From Datnioides undecimradiatus (lineage: Eukaryota > Chordata > Actinopteri > Lobotiformes > Datnioididae): 64,000 nucleotides of DNA. The translations under genes were made by a program, and so were the position numbers. This document shows positions 28,801 through 39,410 of the stretch, piece by piece; the first letter of the stretch is position 1, and every line of letters begins with the position of its first letter. Where the stretch lies: contig WARS01000010.1 in assembly GCA_008933995.1 (NCBI GenBank), positions 7,481,001 to 7,545,000 on the forward strand. Reading direction: 5' to 3'. A model generated the notes under the pieces. It was not told the DNA's origin. It saw only the letters and a program-made list of their open reading frames with translations, and searched no databases.

Positions 28801-31800
28801 TGTTTTATTGCCCACACAATTGCATGATATGGATTCAAGAGTCAGAAAAAAAAATGTCACCATAGTGTCGAGTGGAGTTTTTGAGCACACCACATGATCT
28901 TGCTCAGCCGACCAGTTGTCCTGGAGTAGTGTCTTTTTTGAGCTCTTTAGTAACTTCTGGTCTACACCGACTTAAAAGTAGAGAGTCACTGTTGACCTTG
29001 CTAACAGTAGTTTAAAAAAAGCTCATTTTGACAGTAACATTTTATTAATCATGGCCATTTCTGTGACAGCTGCAGAGGCCGCGACACACTGGCCAACAGA
29101 AAGCACCTGGTTTGTTATGGTGAGGAGGGGGTGGCTGTGGATTAACTGGCTCAAAATAAAAACCTCCTCAACAAAGAACACTGAGGGAATGCTCACTGGG
29201 AGAAGCCCACTACAATTTTGGTGAGGACAACAACTCCCATGATCCCACACTACTTCACGACATCACCAGTTGTTGTTTAATGAAAGATAACATATTGTAC
29301 ATTTAACTAAAATCTCAAAGTTTGGAACATTTCAATGTGTCAGCCTGGATTTCTGGACTGTTCGGACGATTCACTGACGATTCATTGACGATTAATCAAC
29401 CAATTGAGAAAATAAAGGGGGGAATAATAACTAATTACAATAATCACTGTTTCCAGCCTCAAACTACTGAGTCAAAACAGTGGTGAGATGTTTCAATGCA
29501 GATCAAAGACTGAGAGAAAATCTGTTTTATTATGACAACATTAAATCCTTTCACTGTTTGAGTATTGATCATTTAAAAAGGAGAGATACTACACTGAGAA
29601 GTCCTGGCGAGACACCAGGACTTATCTTGTGTAAGAAACCAGGGCGGTGTAGGTCGATCAAAGAAAAACCAAAATAAACTACTCCAAGCTTTTATCTCTA
29701 ATCTTTCACTTATCATTGATCAGCTGATAAGCCTGCCAACTCCACTTCCTACCAAACAGCTGCCCATGTTGTAAATCTTCAGGGCACGGCGCCAAAGAAT
29801 GTGCTCCCTTGATAAACACACATAATCAGAGGCAAAATTATTTCTCCAGCGTCGGAGTAAAGTTCCTGCACACCACTCAGTCATGAGTCCTTGGCCAAAG
29901 TCACAGGCGCAGGCTCTGCAGAGCGCTTTACAGCATTCCTTGAAGTTTTTCTGCAGACGAGTCTCGAATTTCACACTTTATGGGACTCTGCTGGGTCAGA
30001 GACCAGCTATTCCAAAACCACAGGTGTATCCACTCCCACGGGCCATTTGGATGTTCGAGATTTGAGCAACTGGACACACAGAAGAACAGAACTTTACTGT
30101 CACAGCCGACAAAAAGCTCCAGCCGCAGCAAATGCACATTTCCACTTGGATTTCCTCATCTGACAGCATTCAGAGGGCAGTGACAGTAGCTCTGATGGCT
30201 GCTGGTAGAAAAGGAAGCGATGGACCTTTCACTGATGTTAAATGGTGTTAGACAAAAATGTAAACAACTCGTCTTCGAGGACCGTCAGGGCCTTTTCTCC
30301 AGTCTTGAATGACCCCAGCAGGCACTTGGCCGTTCTGGGAAAGGTGGTATTTAAATTCGACACTGAAACGCTGCATCAGTTGTTTGGCTGCAACACACGC
30401 ACACACATACAGTCCAGGGCCAAACACCATCAAAGCTCTCAGACAAAGATGCACTGTTTACCCCTCAGGCCACAACAAGACAGCCAGCCGTCACAGGACA
30501 GCACGGTCTCCTGGTTCTGCAGGGCGGTCCTCTAGGACAACATTGTTACCACTGCGCTGATATAAATCATAGAAGAAGAAAAACTGAGACACAAAAGATG
30601 AAGAGAGGCACGTGAGGAGGATCTGGGTTTGTTTTGTAGCAGCGTAACAAGGACCACTCTGTTATCACAACTTGATCATTTCATCGAGGGAAACCTCATA
30701 TTTTTTCCTGTTCAGCAGGATACCTGATTCACAAAATGATTGTCAGTTTGTCATTAACCTTCATCTGAAACCTGATAAACTATGAAATAGAAATAGAAAT
30801 CATTTCTATGCAAATTCTAGAAATCCAAATGTGCCATGTAAATACCTTACCCTTAGCAGCTGCACTAAATTTCTCAGATATCAGATATTAAAATGGCTGT
30901 CGAAGGAGAGAGACTTTAACAACATCTATCTGAGTGCGGAGGGCTGCAGACAGATGTGAACACTGACCCACTCTTTCTCGCCTAAATCTGAGGAAAAGAG
31001 CGGGGGGGGGGGGGGGGGCAGAGTGTCAGGGCAGAGTCTGGACTGAGGCTAATCCGCTGCCGGCTAATAGCCCTTGATGATATACGCAGTGCAGCTGTGG
31101 CAGGAAGGTAGGCCAACAGCTGTGGCCCACAGACCGATTATCAGATTTCAGCCACAGACGGCAAATAAGCCGACAAACAAGCAACACAACAGAGCCGCAC
31201 CTCAACAAATCAGAAAATGGCTGGGAGGTTTGTTAGCATTTGAAGAGGGGGCTTTAAACAAACGTTACCCTCCCAGATGCTCTTTTACTTTATGTATCAC
31301 CAATCTGCAGTGCAGTCCTGGAGTTATTTCGTGATGTGTTGTAATTTATCAGTTTAGTCTCCAAACCTTCCATAAACCTACCACATCTATTTTCAGTAAA
31401 TTGAAACTGCATATTGTCCAGGCCCGTGTGGCTGTCCATACACTCAAATACGAACAGATACTAATTTTAAAAAGCAGTACAGTACAAAAACCATTTCAAA
31501 CATTTCTACAGAGCTAGAATTGCTGTTTCCTGACAGCTACGATACTCTAATGCTTGGTGACACTAAACATGGAAATGTCAAACAAAATGGCAGCAAAGCC
31601 GAGATCACTAGAGGTTCAGTCTAAATAAAATCCCAAAATGAACACAATAAAGACAGATTAACGTGACTACAAGGCCAGTGATGGGCGTCACCACTTTGAA
31701 ATAATACGTTAACTTTTCCGTAATAACAGTCGTCTTCACACTCTGACAACATGGTTTAAATGAATCGTTACAGTAATTAGTCTCTGTACTGTGTGATACT

Positions 31801-34800
31801 GAAGCTAAGCTAGCTAGTGCTCAGAAAGCTAAATTGAGCCCTTTATCCTGCACTATTAGCCACCGATCATCTGCTAGCACATAGAAACAGCCAAAACACA
31901 ACAGTGAAGTGAATTTCAAACCAAAGTTTCCCCCACAACTGTGATCATTTCTGCCACTTTAACTTTCCTAATCTTCTTTTACTCTTCAGGATTTTCTCTT
32001 TCCCCAACTTTCAACTTGCGTGGTCAATAAGCGTCACTTGACCCCAGCATAATAGCTCCACTGATGACATGAGCGCTTCCAGGCAAATAATTGAATTTGC
32101 GCAACTACTCAAGTGGTGAGCCCTACTGACAACAGTCAGCGTTTTACACCAAAAACTGTGTGCTTGAGTCTGAACTTAAAGCAACAGTCTGAAACATAGC
32201 TACACTAAAATCTTTGAGTCTTCTACTTTGGGACTGACAGGTGAAAAACCAGGTCAATGGGGTTGAACTAAAACCGTAAACTCCAAAATTTCAAACTTAA
32301 CTGAGAAGAAATCCAAGAAAGTGTGACATCATAGTTTATAACTGTTATATCACTACGTGGTCTCAGACACAATATTTAGTCAACACTGAAAATGTCAAAA
32401 CTAAGATAGAGATTCTTGGAAATGACCCCTGACCGCTTAAACTACTTTTTTTTTTTTTTTTTTTTTTTTTTACAGTGCAGTTTAACTGGAACAAGATGTC
32501 ATGTGAGTAACAGCGCCAAGGGACGAAAAATGCTCCCATTCTCTCACACCATATGATTCACTGGGTTTGGTGACACAAGGGACAAATGATGAATAAAAAG
32601 CCATAACTTCATTAATAATTGAATCTGACACAGCTGTGCTCCTCGGTTGCAAATGTTGCAGAATGGAGCCTTAAATAGCCAGCACTCAGTTTTGTTATGT
32701 AAAGCCAAGTATGATAAAAACTCGTCTCGTCGTTCTGAATTATTCATTGTTTTGCCTGATTTCTAGTGGAGTGGGTGTGGTCTAACAGCGGTCCAAAATA
32801 TGGAGCCAAATCAAGCAAAGACAAGGAGAAATACTAGAAACCTCCATGATCAAGTTGATCTGTTTACAGTATCTAGGAATAATACCATTTTAACCAACAA
32901 TACAGAAAAAAAGCACGACTAACAAGTCTTTGTAATCCTCTAAAGTGCTCTCAGCTTTGCACTGACACTCAGGCACATGGTACCTGCAAATGTATTCAAT
33001 GTTAATTAAGTATATGGCAGAATACATTCCTCAACAGGAAAACAAAACTGAAAATGAAACTGGTTTGATGTGACTTTCAAGGTCAAGTACAGTCAAATAA
33101 GCAACTGACTCATCTTCAGAATCTAAATGACCAAGTATGTGAGGAGAAGAAAGACGAAATGATCTGTTATCTGTGCCGACATTGTTACAACTGGCTCCCT
33201 GTTCGTGGGCTGCACGCTACATGTGACGAGACTGACGCCTCGCATGACAACACGTTGTCTTGGGATTTGGATTTGGCCTCAGGTGCTTTTCAGACAAACG
33301 GCATGAAGCTATGACAACCAGCAAATAGCGTGTCTTTTACTCTACACCCTCATTCTGAAACAATGCTTCTGTGATGACAAACACAAACTCACATTGTGTA
33401 AAAGGCCCCTACAGATGGTTTATTATAAACAAACACGATCTTTTTGTTTACTTGCAGCATTTTTTTCATCAAAACCGCCCATTCCCCCGTAAGGCCCTAC
33501 AAACATGTTGAATGAATTTCCTTCACTGTGCCTTTTGGGTCACTACTCTTTTCCTGTCCTTTTGATAAATGGAGACAACAAAGGTTCAGCACATCTCACT
33601 GTGTTCTGAAGTAAACTTCAGCTTTTCCACTCAAAGTTTCCAAGATCAATGTTAACATTTGCTGCCTTTCTTTGTCTCGTATAACAGTAAACAGAATATG
33701 CTGATATTTTAGACTATTGGGCGGACAAAACATGATATCAGAGGATGTCGCCCTGGTTTCTGAAAACCTGTGATTGCTATGTTTCACTGCTCTCTCATAT
33801 ATATTGAGTGGGTGAAAATAACAGCGGTATGTTCTGCGTCAGCTCGGTTTCTGAAAACTGCTTTTTATAGCTTTACAACACATTACCTACATTTTGTCAT
33901 TAACCTCCCTTTTGACTGTGGTTTGCTAGCTTTTACCGCACCTTAAATATGATCCTCCAAATTGAGACATCCAGCATTCGACAGGAGTGACACAGACTCA
34001 TATAAATTGTCATAAATAAACTCTAGAGTCTTTTAAAGAATGGTGGGAATGTTATGTCCTTTCCTGGCAACAGTTCTGGGATCTTTTGCAATCTCAGAAT
34101 TACTCTATGACGACTTCGGGCCATGACTTTCAATATAAATATGCAGTGGTTTGGAATAAAACTCCTCATTCCGCTTTTGTTCCCAAATACTGGAGAGCAT
34201 CAATCTCTCTAAAGTGTCCCAGGCTTAAAATGCTGCAACTGAAAAGGCTGTTATATAAACATTAAAAAAAAAAATCTACATAAAAGGCCGCCTCCTATTA
34301 GGTCAAGCCCAGCCATGCTTGAATAGAATGACTGTGAAAAGTCAACATTTTTCTGCTCCGGCCCATGTGATGTGGTGTGAGAGGCATGCTCAAAGGAATG
34401 CCGATGCAGTGAGGGTTTCCCTTGTATCGCTGCTGTGGCTCTCTGTGGTTTAGGAAAGCAAAGCCAGTGACGCAAAGTGCCATCTGTGGGGGTAGAGAGG
34501 GAGACAATACATGCCCCATGGGGGAATAACAAGTGCCTGCTGCTGCTAATTTTAACTTTTATCAGAGAAAATATGAGAAAGCAGGCGAATGTCAGAGTAA
34601 TAACCTCTGACATTTTCATTCAAGCAAATGTCATATTTGCTGTTCTCTGCAGCTGCAGCACAGAAAGACACAATCTTTACAGCAGTATTTACAGTGAGTT
34701 CAGCTATTCTGTTTGCTTCCCTTTGGTATTTGGGAAGAAAGATCCAGGTTCTGAGGAGCTGTACATGTTGCAGATGTACATAGGTATATTAGCGTTGAAC

Positions 34801-37800
34801 AAAGTAGAAATGGATTTGCTGATGCATTGCTTTCAGTTTGCACAGAGAAGAAGAAAATTAGATTAAGACTTTCAGACGAGCCAATCAAAAAGAAAAGTTT
34901 ATGTTTCTGAAAACTTTGTGTTGTTGCACTGATTGTAGAAATGCTACTAACTATTCTTTGTATGATCACTCAATCTAGTGATCATTTTCCTGATTAATCA
35001 TTTAGTCTGTTAGTGTCAGACCAACAATCCAAACCCCCTTAATATTCAGTGGACAACAGTGTATACCAGAGGAAGAAAACAGGTCAGCAGGTGGAACGAC
35101 TGGATAGCTTTGCTTTAATAACTTGAGTGATTAAACTATTCATGAGGGTTGTTGCTCATTCATTTCTACTGACTAATCAATTCTATGACCAGTCGTGGCA
35201 TCTTTAATGTATTGTGTTGCAAAGGCAGTCTTTGCTCTAAGTGGCATTTAACAAGATAAAAATCTGCAAGTGCATGTAGCAAAAGATTTACTTTGGCAAG
35301 GGCAAATATAAAACAATACATGGTACAATAAACACTGAAATACAGTATGTATGAGATGTTCATAATGAGCAACATCATATACTATACTGGTGTATTTCTA
35401 GAGTTAATAGAGAAAAATGATGGCTATCAGCAAGCGACACTACACCCAAAATAATACATGGATTGTTGAAATTTCAGCTCTGGGAGTAGCTGTAACCAGG
35501 TAACCAGAGACAATTAAAACAGATGCTTGGGGCATTATGTTCAGAAATCAATAAAAAAAAGTGTTGGATGTGTTAAATTACACTCTAAAACATATAGATC
35601 TTCCTATTTTTTAGGTTTTGTGAGTGTTGAGGTGCTGAAAATGTTAAGTTTTCCCTGTGGGTGGTGCTGATGAAAAGGTCAGAGGGTCATAAAAACCAAA
35701 AAGGGGTTTCCCCCTTGATAAGCAAAATGTGGAAATGGCAATCTGCCAACTAGGTTATGCAAAAGCGGAGCCTCGGAGCATGAATTAACAAACAGGATTT
35801 GATATTGTTAGCAGCTGCTGAGATATCTTGCTTTGGCCCAAGCTGTTTGACAGACCAACCGACTGACCAGCATCTTTTTTTTTGTACTCAAGATCAAACC
35901 ATGAGGTCAAAAACACAAAGTATTTCTGGGTTACAGAGTCTAGAATCCACACATCTTTATGTAAAATTAATTCCAAGACTGTCTCCGGGTGTTTACCATT
36001 ATTTTTGACAAGTCAGTGATGGAAATACTCGTTACCTCCAGCTGTAATCTCTGGAATCTGGATGAACAAAAGATAATTACCACCAGCAGTCCCTCAGACG
36101 CTGCTTCCTGAGAAATGCAATGAATAAACACCACAACAATGGCTGCCTGGCACACAAATGATGACACCAAAATAAAACCCAGACACACCGACCGGCTTCT
36201 GGTCTGCCACCCGCACACACGCAAACGCAACTCCCCCCACCTTGTGTGTCACGAGAGCGAGCCTTAGAGGTCTCTTTTTAAGACTCTATCTCTTCATCTA
36301 GCTGCTCATTGTTTCCCAAACTGCTGCGCTGATCCAAGAGTAAACAGCAAACATCCCTCCCAACTCTGCCGCGGCCACAGGGAGAGAAAAGTTGCAGGGT
36401 GGAGGTCGGTGAGTCATGAATACTTTTGTGTCATTATGCGCCGATCAATAACTGATGTGTGGTGCTGAATTAAGACGACATGATGCTGCAACAACTTATT
36501 TCCCCCCTTTTCTTTGCACCTCCAGGTGACTCAGAGAATGACTACTCTCCTGTGGGTCAACTCACCCCCTCAAGTTACAGCATTAAATATTCAAGCCGTA
36601 CCTTTGCATAATTTACCTTGTCAACATACTGAGGGAACGACTCTGGAGGAGGAAAAAAGATTGTTTTAAGTTTGAGGACGGGAACCTGGAGCTCAGCAGA
36701 ACCCGAGCACATTTTAAACAAACTCCTCTTCAGGCAAAGTGACACCCGAGGCAGTTTTACTTCACCGCCGGGGCTCTGTTGGGTGTATGATGCAAGTGAG
36801 TCCTTACGTGCCTACGCAGGGATCAAACAGGGTAGCTAATTTTATGAAACAGACACTAATCTATCAGTATTCAAGGCTTTAGGCTGGCTGCTCATGCGTT
36901 GGCCACAGCCTGCGCCTGATGGGTGTATCCCAGTTTGTGCAACCCGACATGCCGACAGTGTTTCAGGGGGCATCTTTCCCTTTTGTTTGAAACACCTAAG
37001 ATGCATGACGCTCGCTCTGTGTTACCAGCATAATGGTCTTCCCTGTCATGTGATCTCTGCACAAAAAATTCCAGAGCGGCTACCGAAGCCCAGCGCACAT
37101 GGCGGCCCTCTCTAACAGATGTTTTTCGTTTGTGCTGCTGCAGTCTCGCTCGGTTCAGAGGCATGGAGCCAGAGAGGTGATTCATGATGTGAGCCTTTTC
37201 CTTGTTACAGTCAGCAGACACAAACTGCGCTCCGGCTCGAGCGTAAACACGGCCCTGGTTCTGTTTTGGTAGATTTTCTACTATTGTGTTATAATCAGCG
37301 TGTAAAGGATTGGTGTTAGAAGTGATGGACTGTGCTGTTTGGATGTTGAAGAGGCCTGTGTTTTTTCCTTTTAACAAGCCATCTCTGGTTACTGTCCAGA
37401 ACATCTTAGTGTTTACATGTGATCTGAGCTGTTATTTGACTGCAAAATAAACCCCTTTTAATCACTTCAAAAAACAGCGCAAATGAAAAGTTGGGTATAA
37501 TGTTCAATGACAGACTACATTTAGCACCATGGCCTGAAGTCATTAACGTCTGCAGCTAAATGTGGTCTAAAGTGGGAAATGAGGTCACGTTTTGGCATTA
37601 ACGGACAACAGTGAAGGTGTGCGCTCCCCTGGTTTGATGCTCCATTTAATCATAGCAGGAAGGATGCCAACAGAGGGCGACGGCGGGGTTGGAGAGGTGG
37701 GAAACACGCACACAAACACAAACACACACACACACACACACACACATACATAACAACACACCTGCCTGGCCTGATTACACTCCCACCTACATGATCGGAG

Positions 37801-38742
37801 GTGACACAGCATCAGACAGTGTGACTTTGGGGGCGTTTCGGTGCAGTGTTTCACCTTTGAGAACAAATGGGTTGTTTTTGAATGCAGTCTGGCTTGTGAG
37901 AGTGGGGAATCTCTATAATCCTGAAACAGTTTTATCTAGATCTGACTGCCAGTGACTAGAGAAGGTCTTTCTCTCCCTGTCTCTCTCTCTCTCACACACA
38001 CACATACACATAGCTACAGCCTGGCAGCATGCTCTGAAGCTGCGAGTTATGTAATAGTGAACACAGAGAGCTGCAGGCCTGAGTGCACATCTCCTATACC
38101 CTACACTCTTCTACCAAAGCCATCCACCCCCTCTATTATTACTCTACATATCTGGCAAAGAAAGAGCCGCAGATTCGCAGACACACAAGATGAGAGTTCA
38201 CCTACACACACCAGCTCTGCACCAACTAGCTGTGTACGAGGGGAAATGTCCATTTTTGCATCAGGCAGTGAAGTAGAATAAGTGGGCGACATCGAAAAAT
38301 GCACTTTCACAGCCACTGCAGCTCAACAGGTGCAATTATTTTCTTTTCTGAGGGGCGGAACTGCAACATAATGATGCATTTGGGCCACTTATAGGATTCT
38401 GAAAAGCTGTCATAGATCACCAGTTGAATTTGGGGTTGCTTGCATCCAGGCTTGGCTGTACATAAACTGCAAAGCACCTTTAAAACCTGCAGTGTTTTCA
38501 TTAAAGATTATTTAATAATAATCTTTTTAGTGTGGTTTATTTAGATATATTCCTCCATCCATCCATCCATCCATCAATGTATCCATCACGCAGACAGGCT
38601 GACACAGTGGCCTTACCTCCTCCAACACATTCACCGTGTTCCTGCAGCTCTGCAGTCGGGTGGTGAAGCTGGATGTTGTCGGGGAATTGTAATCCTCTGT
38701 TGTCTCCGAGAGAAACTCGGACACCGATATTTGATCCGGCAT
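1160..38742 (-). CDS. asap1: asap1 (ArfGAP with SH3, ankyrin repeat and PH domain 1), 5' part, 14 exons
   Basis: ASAP1 stimulates GTP hydrolysis on Arf GTPases at membranes, PIP2-dependently, and works in focal adhesion, podosome and endosome dynamics. Fourteen minus-strand exons with GT-AG borders and matching phases join to 1,324 nt (441 residues): BAR region about residues 1-300, PH domain from about 306 ([11 protein letters not shown]), then the start of the ArfGAP zinc finger (CCDCG, 435-439). Human ASAP1 has about 1,129 residues, so ankyrin, proline-rich and SH3 parts lie beyond the left edge. ASAP1 is preferred to ASAP2 because of residues such as [10 protein letters not shown] and IKYYHAQC, where ASAP2 as I recall it has VDRMVL and IKYFHAQC. 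The start is the MPDQ methionine: an in-frame TAA lies two codons upstream and A is at -3. Which fish duplicate (a or b) cannot be told. Confidence 0.95.
1576..1613. repeat. CA microsatellite with one interruption
   Basis: CA run of 38 bases broken by a single TA step, 120 bases before a CCCTAA-type repeat. Confidence 0.95.
1736..1930 (+). repeat. diverged CCCTAA/GTCCCCA-type fish interspersed repeat
   Basis: Contains TGCCTAACCCTAAACCTAAT, then AACCAAGT..CACCCTAAAA, then two GTCCCCACA blocks, and passes into CA-rich sequence. This order is that of a very common fish repeat which often abuts CA microsatellites. It sits in asap1 intron 13. Confidence 0.65.
3253..3301 (-). CDS. asap1: asap1 coding exon 13 (PH domain)
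   Basis: 49 nt encoding [15 protein letters not shown]. This is the strand leading into the C-terminal PH helix. It leaves in phase 2 at gtgagt, and the split codon reads Ile. Confidence 0.95.
3511..3598 (-). CDS. asap1: asap1 coding exon 12 (PH domain)
   Basis: 88 nt encoding [20 protein letters not shown] and DRKCFDLIS. Acceptor tttacag, donor gtaagc, phase 1 (split His codon). Confidence 0.95.
5635..5648. promoter_or_regulatory. X-box (RFX-type) palindrome in asap1 intron 11
   Basis: GTTGCCATGACAAC is an imperfect inverted repeat matching the RFX-factor X-box consensus. It lies about 140 nt beyond the exon 11 donor, next to a GC-rich purine tract. Confidence 0.4.
5792..5861 (-). CDS. asap1: asap1 coding exon 11 (PH domain)
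   Basis: 70 nt encoding [20 protein letters not shown] and HAT. This is the basic loop and second and third strands of the PH fold that contact phosphoinositide. Leu and Gln replace human Ile and Lys in two places. Confidence 0.95.
5996..6096 (-). CDS. asap1: asap1 coding exon 10 (BAR-PH linker and PH start)
   Basis: 101 nt encoding [20 protein letters not shown], then [14 protein letters not shown], the first beta strand of the PH domain. The frame leaves in phase 2 at gtaagc. Confidence 0.95.
6981..7067 (-). CDS. asap1: asap1 coding exon 9 (end of BAR region)
   Basis: 87 nt, phase 0 at both ends. Encodes [20 protein letters not shown] and SSLQLDQKE, the last helix of the BAR module before the PH domain. 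Confidence 0.95.
7957..8032 (-). CDS. asap1: asap1 coding exon 8 (BAR domain)
   Basis: 76 nt encoding [20 protein letters not shown] and ADLYN. The acceptor ttttccag abuts a run of six T in the exon. The donor is gtaaat, slightly weak, and the exon ends in phase 0. Confidence 0.95.
9947..10032 (-). CDS. asap1: asap1 coding exon 7 (BAR domain)
   Basis: 86 nt encoding [17 protein letters not shown] and [11 protein letters not shown]. The Thr and the second Tyr at the ASAP1/ASAP2 discriminating sites are those of ASAP1. Acceptor tttgcag, donor gtaagt, phase 2. Confidence 0.96.
10981..11182. repeat. compound tract: poly-G, CA microsatellite and CAG/CAA repeat
   Basis: G-rich block (10,981-11,000), then a 58-base CA run (11,085-11,142) running directly into an imperfect CAG/CAA trinucleotide run (11,141-11,182). 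It lies in asap1 intron 6, between exons 7 and 6. Confidence 0.95.
11555..11750 (-). mobile_element. inverted-repeat-ended MITE-like element, copy 1
   Basis: Recognised by AGTTGCCAATTCATTTTCCA followed by ACTGACAAATCAATTAATTG, the end segment of a very common fish element whose intact ends are AGAGCTGCAACGATTAG inverted repeats. It lies in asap1 intron 7 (reading minus: between exons 7 and 6). The outer end is degenerate. Confidence 0.55.
14001..14130 (-). CDS. asap1: asap1 coding exon 6 (BAR domain)
   Basis: 130 nt encoding the highly charged stretch [15 protein letters not shown], then [20 protein letters not shown] and LFQLQMCE. It continues the split Phe codon of exon 5 and ends in phase 0 at gtaggt. 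Confidence 0.96.
14384..14433 (-). CDS. asap1: asap1 coding exon 5 (BAR domain)
   Basis: 50 nt encoding [16 protein letters not shown]. Acceptor ctgcag, donor gtaagt, leaving in phase 2. The second residue is Ile, where human has Leu. Confidence 0.93.
14887..14961 (-). CDS. asap1: asap1 coding exon 4 (BAR domain)
   Basis: 75 nt, phase 0 at both ends. Encodes [18 protein letters not shown] and the start of the DLKGVKG motif that is shared by ASAP proteins. LSHNVIF fits ASAP1; ASAP2 differs here. Confidence 0.95.
15282..15315. repeat. CT microsatellite
   Basis: Imperfect CT run with CCC interruptions in asap1 intron 3. Confidence 0.9.
16758..16800. repeat. CA microsatellite
   Basis: Uninterrupted CA run of 43 bases in asap1 intron 3. 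Confidence 0.95.
17150..17325 (+). repeat. second, more diverged copy of the CCCTAA-type fish repeat
   Basis: Has the same pattern of CCTAA-rich blocks (ATCCTAATCTTTACCTTAAA) followed by a CTTGTGAGGAAAGGGGC block and CA-rich sequence. It lies just downstream of asap1 exon 3 on the minus strand, in intron 3. Confidence 0.45.
17386..17531 (-). CDS. asap1: asap1 coding exon 3 (BAR domain)
   Basis: 146 nt between a cacag acceptor and a gtgagc donor. Encodes residues about 67-115, including [15 protein letters not shown] and [15 protein letters not shown]. The frame continues cleanly from exon 2 (split Asp codon) and ends in phase 0. Confidence 0.95.
18440..19085. other. possible old interspersed repeat with a spurious 147-codon ORF
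   Basis: An open frame (18,491-18,934, plus) starts in a GC-richer patch of asap1 intron 2. Its protein has no family I recognise. Blocks such as GTCACAGAAACAAGAGGGAG, and a following CAATCGCCTTTTTT, resemble a dispersed fish repeat. I do not call a gene. Confidence 0.3.
19463..19535 (-). CDS. asap1: asap1 coding exon 2 (BAR domain)
   Basis: 73 nt, entered in phase 0 after a ctcag acceptor and left in phase 1 at gtggga. It encodes [12 protein letters not shown] and [10 protein letters not shown], a BAR helix segment typical of ASAP1. It is separated from exon 1 by a 19 kb intron. Confidence 0.95.
24450..24465. repeat. short TG microsatellite
   Basis: Eight TG units in asap1 intron 1. Confidence 0.85.
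26905..27165 (+). repeat. diverged fish interspersed repeat (CATGCTAACAT / ATGAATGTCTGAACCAAAT family)
   Basis: Blocks in order: TCAGCATGCTAACATGCC, AACATTTGCTCATTAGCAC, AAACACAAGG, GGAGGTATTTATTCATAAAC, CCATGAATGTCTGAACCAAA. This order matches a highly repeated non-coding sequence of percomorph genomes. Class unknown to me. Asap1 intron 1. Confidence 0.6.
29355..29462 (+). mobile_element. inverted-repeat-ended MITE-like element, copy 2 (end fragment)
   Basis: Only the end part is recognisable: CGATTAATCAACCAATTGAG, an AAAATAA block and an AATAATCACTGTTTCCAGCC end. It includes a short ACGATTCA tandem. Asap1 intron 1. Confidence 0.5.
31002..31018. repeat. poly-G tract (17 G)
   Basis: Homopolymer of 17 G. 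It could fold into a quadruplex and is also a likely place for assembly length error. Asap1 intron 1. Confidence 0.9.
32446..32471. repeat. poly-T tract (26 T)
   Basis: Homopolymer of 26 T. It could be the poly(A) tail of a minus-strand retroposed sequence to its right, but no element body or target-site duplication was recognised. Confidence 0.85.
33615..33800 (+). mobile_element. inverted-repeat-ended MITE-like element, copy 3 (internal part)
   Basis: Internal family signature: TTTGTCTCGTATAACAGTAA, then TTTTAGACTATTGGGCGGAC and AAAACATGATATC. Both termini are lost or unrecognisable. Asap1 intron 1. Confidence 0.6.
34925..35205 (-). mobile_element. inverted-repeat-ended MITE-like element, copy 4 (nearly full length)
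   Basis: Runs from a GATTAATCATTTAGTC end through CAGACCAACAATCCAAACCC and ATATTCAGTGGA to GTTGCTCATTCATTTCTACT and GACTAATCAATTC. The order of blocks is that of the reverse orientation of the family consensus. Asap1 intron 1. Confidence 0.65.
37704..37750. repeat. CA microsatellite, imperfect
   Basis: CA-rich tract of about 47 bases with AAA interruptions in asap1 intron 1. It lies 25 bases from a CTCF-like motif (CCAACAGAGGGCGA, 37,667-37,680). Confidence 0.9.
37971..38010. repeat. CT/CA compound microsatellite
   Basis: CT run changing to CA within 40 bases, asap1 intron 1. Confidence 0.85.
38554..38574. repeat. ATCC tetranucleotide microsatellite
   Basis: About five ATCC units, 40 bases inside intron 1 from the asap1 exon 1 donor. 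Confidence 0.85.
38617..38742 (-). CDS. asap1: asap1 coding exon 1 (start codon, BAR N-terminus)
   Basis: Encodes residues 1-42, beginning [10 protein letters not shown] and ending in NVLEE, followed by a gtaagg donor (phase 0). The N-terminus is nearly the same as in mammalian ASAP1. The reading frame upstream of the ATG is closed by TAA two codons before it, so the longer human start with extra N-terminal residues is not encoded contiguously here. Confidence 0.95.
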
Positions 38743-39410
38743 CCTTTAACGGGGAAAATGCCCACAGGAGGGTTGGCGATGAATGCTCAGAAAGACAAAA
38801 CCATGTAAGACTTAAAAATAGCGAGGAAGCAGGGGGGAGTCTGGTGCGACCGCGAGCCGATGGGAGGGAAAGACGATTCTCCTCGCAAAAACTGTGTAAA
38901 ACTATCGAGATGATTAAGACGTGTCTTCTTCTCCGGTGACTTCTCAAATGACTTCACTGTTCCCCAGGGGCCATGGGAGGAGGGAATTAACTAAATATCT
39001 GCAGGCTGCGTCCCCTCGGTGTGTCTTTTCCTTCAGATGATGTCTAAAAGCGACGCATTTATAAATAGTGTCACTCTGCGTCTGGCTAAACCTCGGAGGA
39101 AAAACCGCCGTAAAGAATAGCGGATGCCCTCATTATGCTCTACAGATGTTCAATAACCCGCTTGTCGTCAAAACAGCCCACCGTTTCCAGCCTCTGTTCA
39201 GTATTTATCATAGTCCATGGTCTGCCGAGGTCGTCTGGAACTGCAGCGGGGTTTGCTCCTCTCTCCTTCAGCCGTAGTTTATGTTTTTTAATGCTAAACG
39301 CTGCCGCAGACACATTCACTGCCACTCTCTCCTGCTCGGCCGCGCTCAAGCTCCTCGGAGCTAGTGTCAAGCTACATGTACGGAAAGGATCCATTTCCGG
39401 TCACGGTTGT
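38743..39410 (-). promoter_or_regulatory. asap1: asap1 5' UTR and promoter region
   Basis: Upstream of asap1 exon 1 (reading minus) lies moderately CpG-rich DNA. An ETS core in minus orientation sits at 39,395-39,400 and an AT-rich TATA-like stretch at about 39,056-39,067. Either could position the start, so the 5' UTR length is uncertain (about 300 to 600 nt). No alternative in-frame upstream coding sequence is continuous with exon 1. Confidence 0.4.

Larger units (their letters stand above)
19536..38616 (-). other. asap1: asap1 intron 1 (19 kb)
   Basis: No exon-like sequence was recognised in this intron. It holds MITE-like copies 2 to 4, the CATGCTAACAT-family repeat, several microsatellites, and three GC-rich or AT-motif-rich blocks that look more constrained than their surroundings (21,530-21,775; 23,000-23,215; 25,440-25,640). 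Large first introns of this kind often carry enhancers, but nothing here proves it. Confidence 0.6.

Noticed and set aside
31670..31800. Possible fish DNA element with TAACGCGTTACT-type sequence
   Set aside because: Only a weak resemblance over about 40 bases, too little to call.
32446..32760. Retroposed gene copy ending in the 26-T tract
   Set aside because: No coding similarity, no target-site duplication and no known SINE body could be seen on the minus strand beside the tract.
34477..34866. 129-codon plus-strand frame in asap1 intron 1
   Set aside because: No domain, no Kozak or splice context, overlapped by an equally long minus-strand frame. Treated as chance.
1160..38742. Assignment of the minus-strand gene to ASAP2
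   Set aside because: Discriminating residues in exons 2, 4 and 7 agree with ASAP1, not ASAP2.
39056..39070. TATA box for asap1
   Set aside because: The AT-rich TTTATAAATAG is nearly palindromic, reads on both strands and is not at a defined distance from a known start. Kept only as a weak note in the promoter entry.
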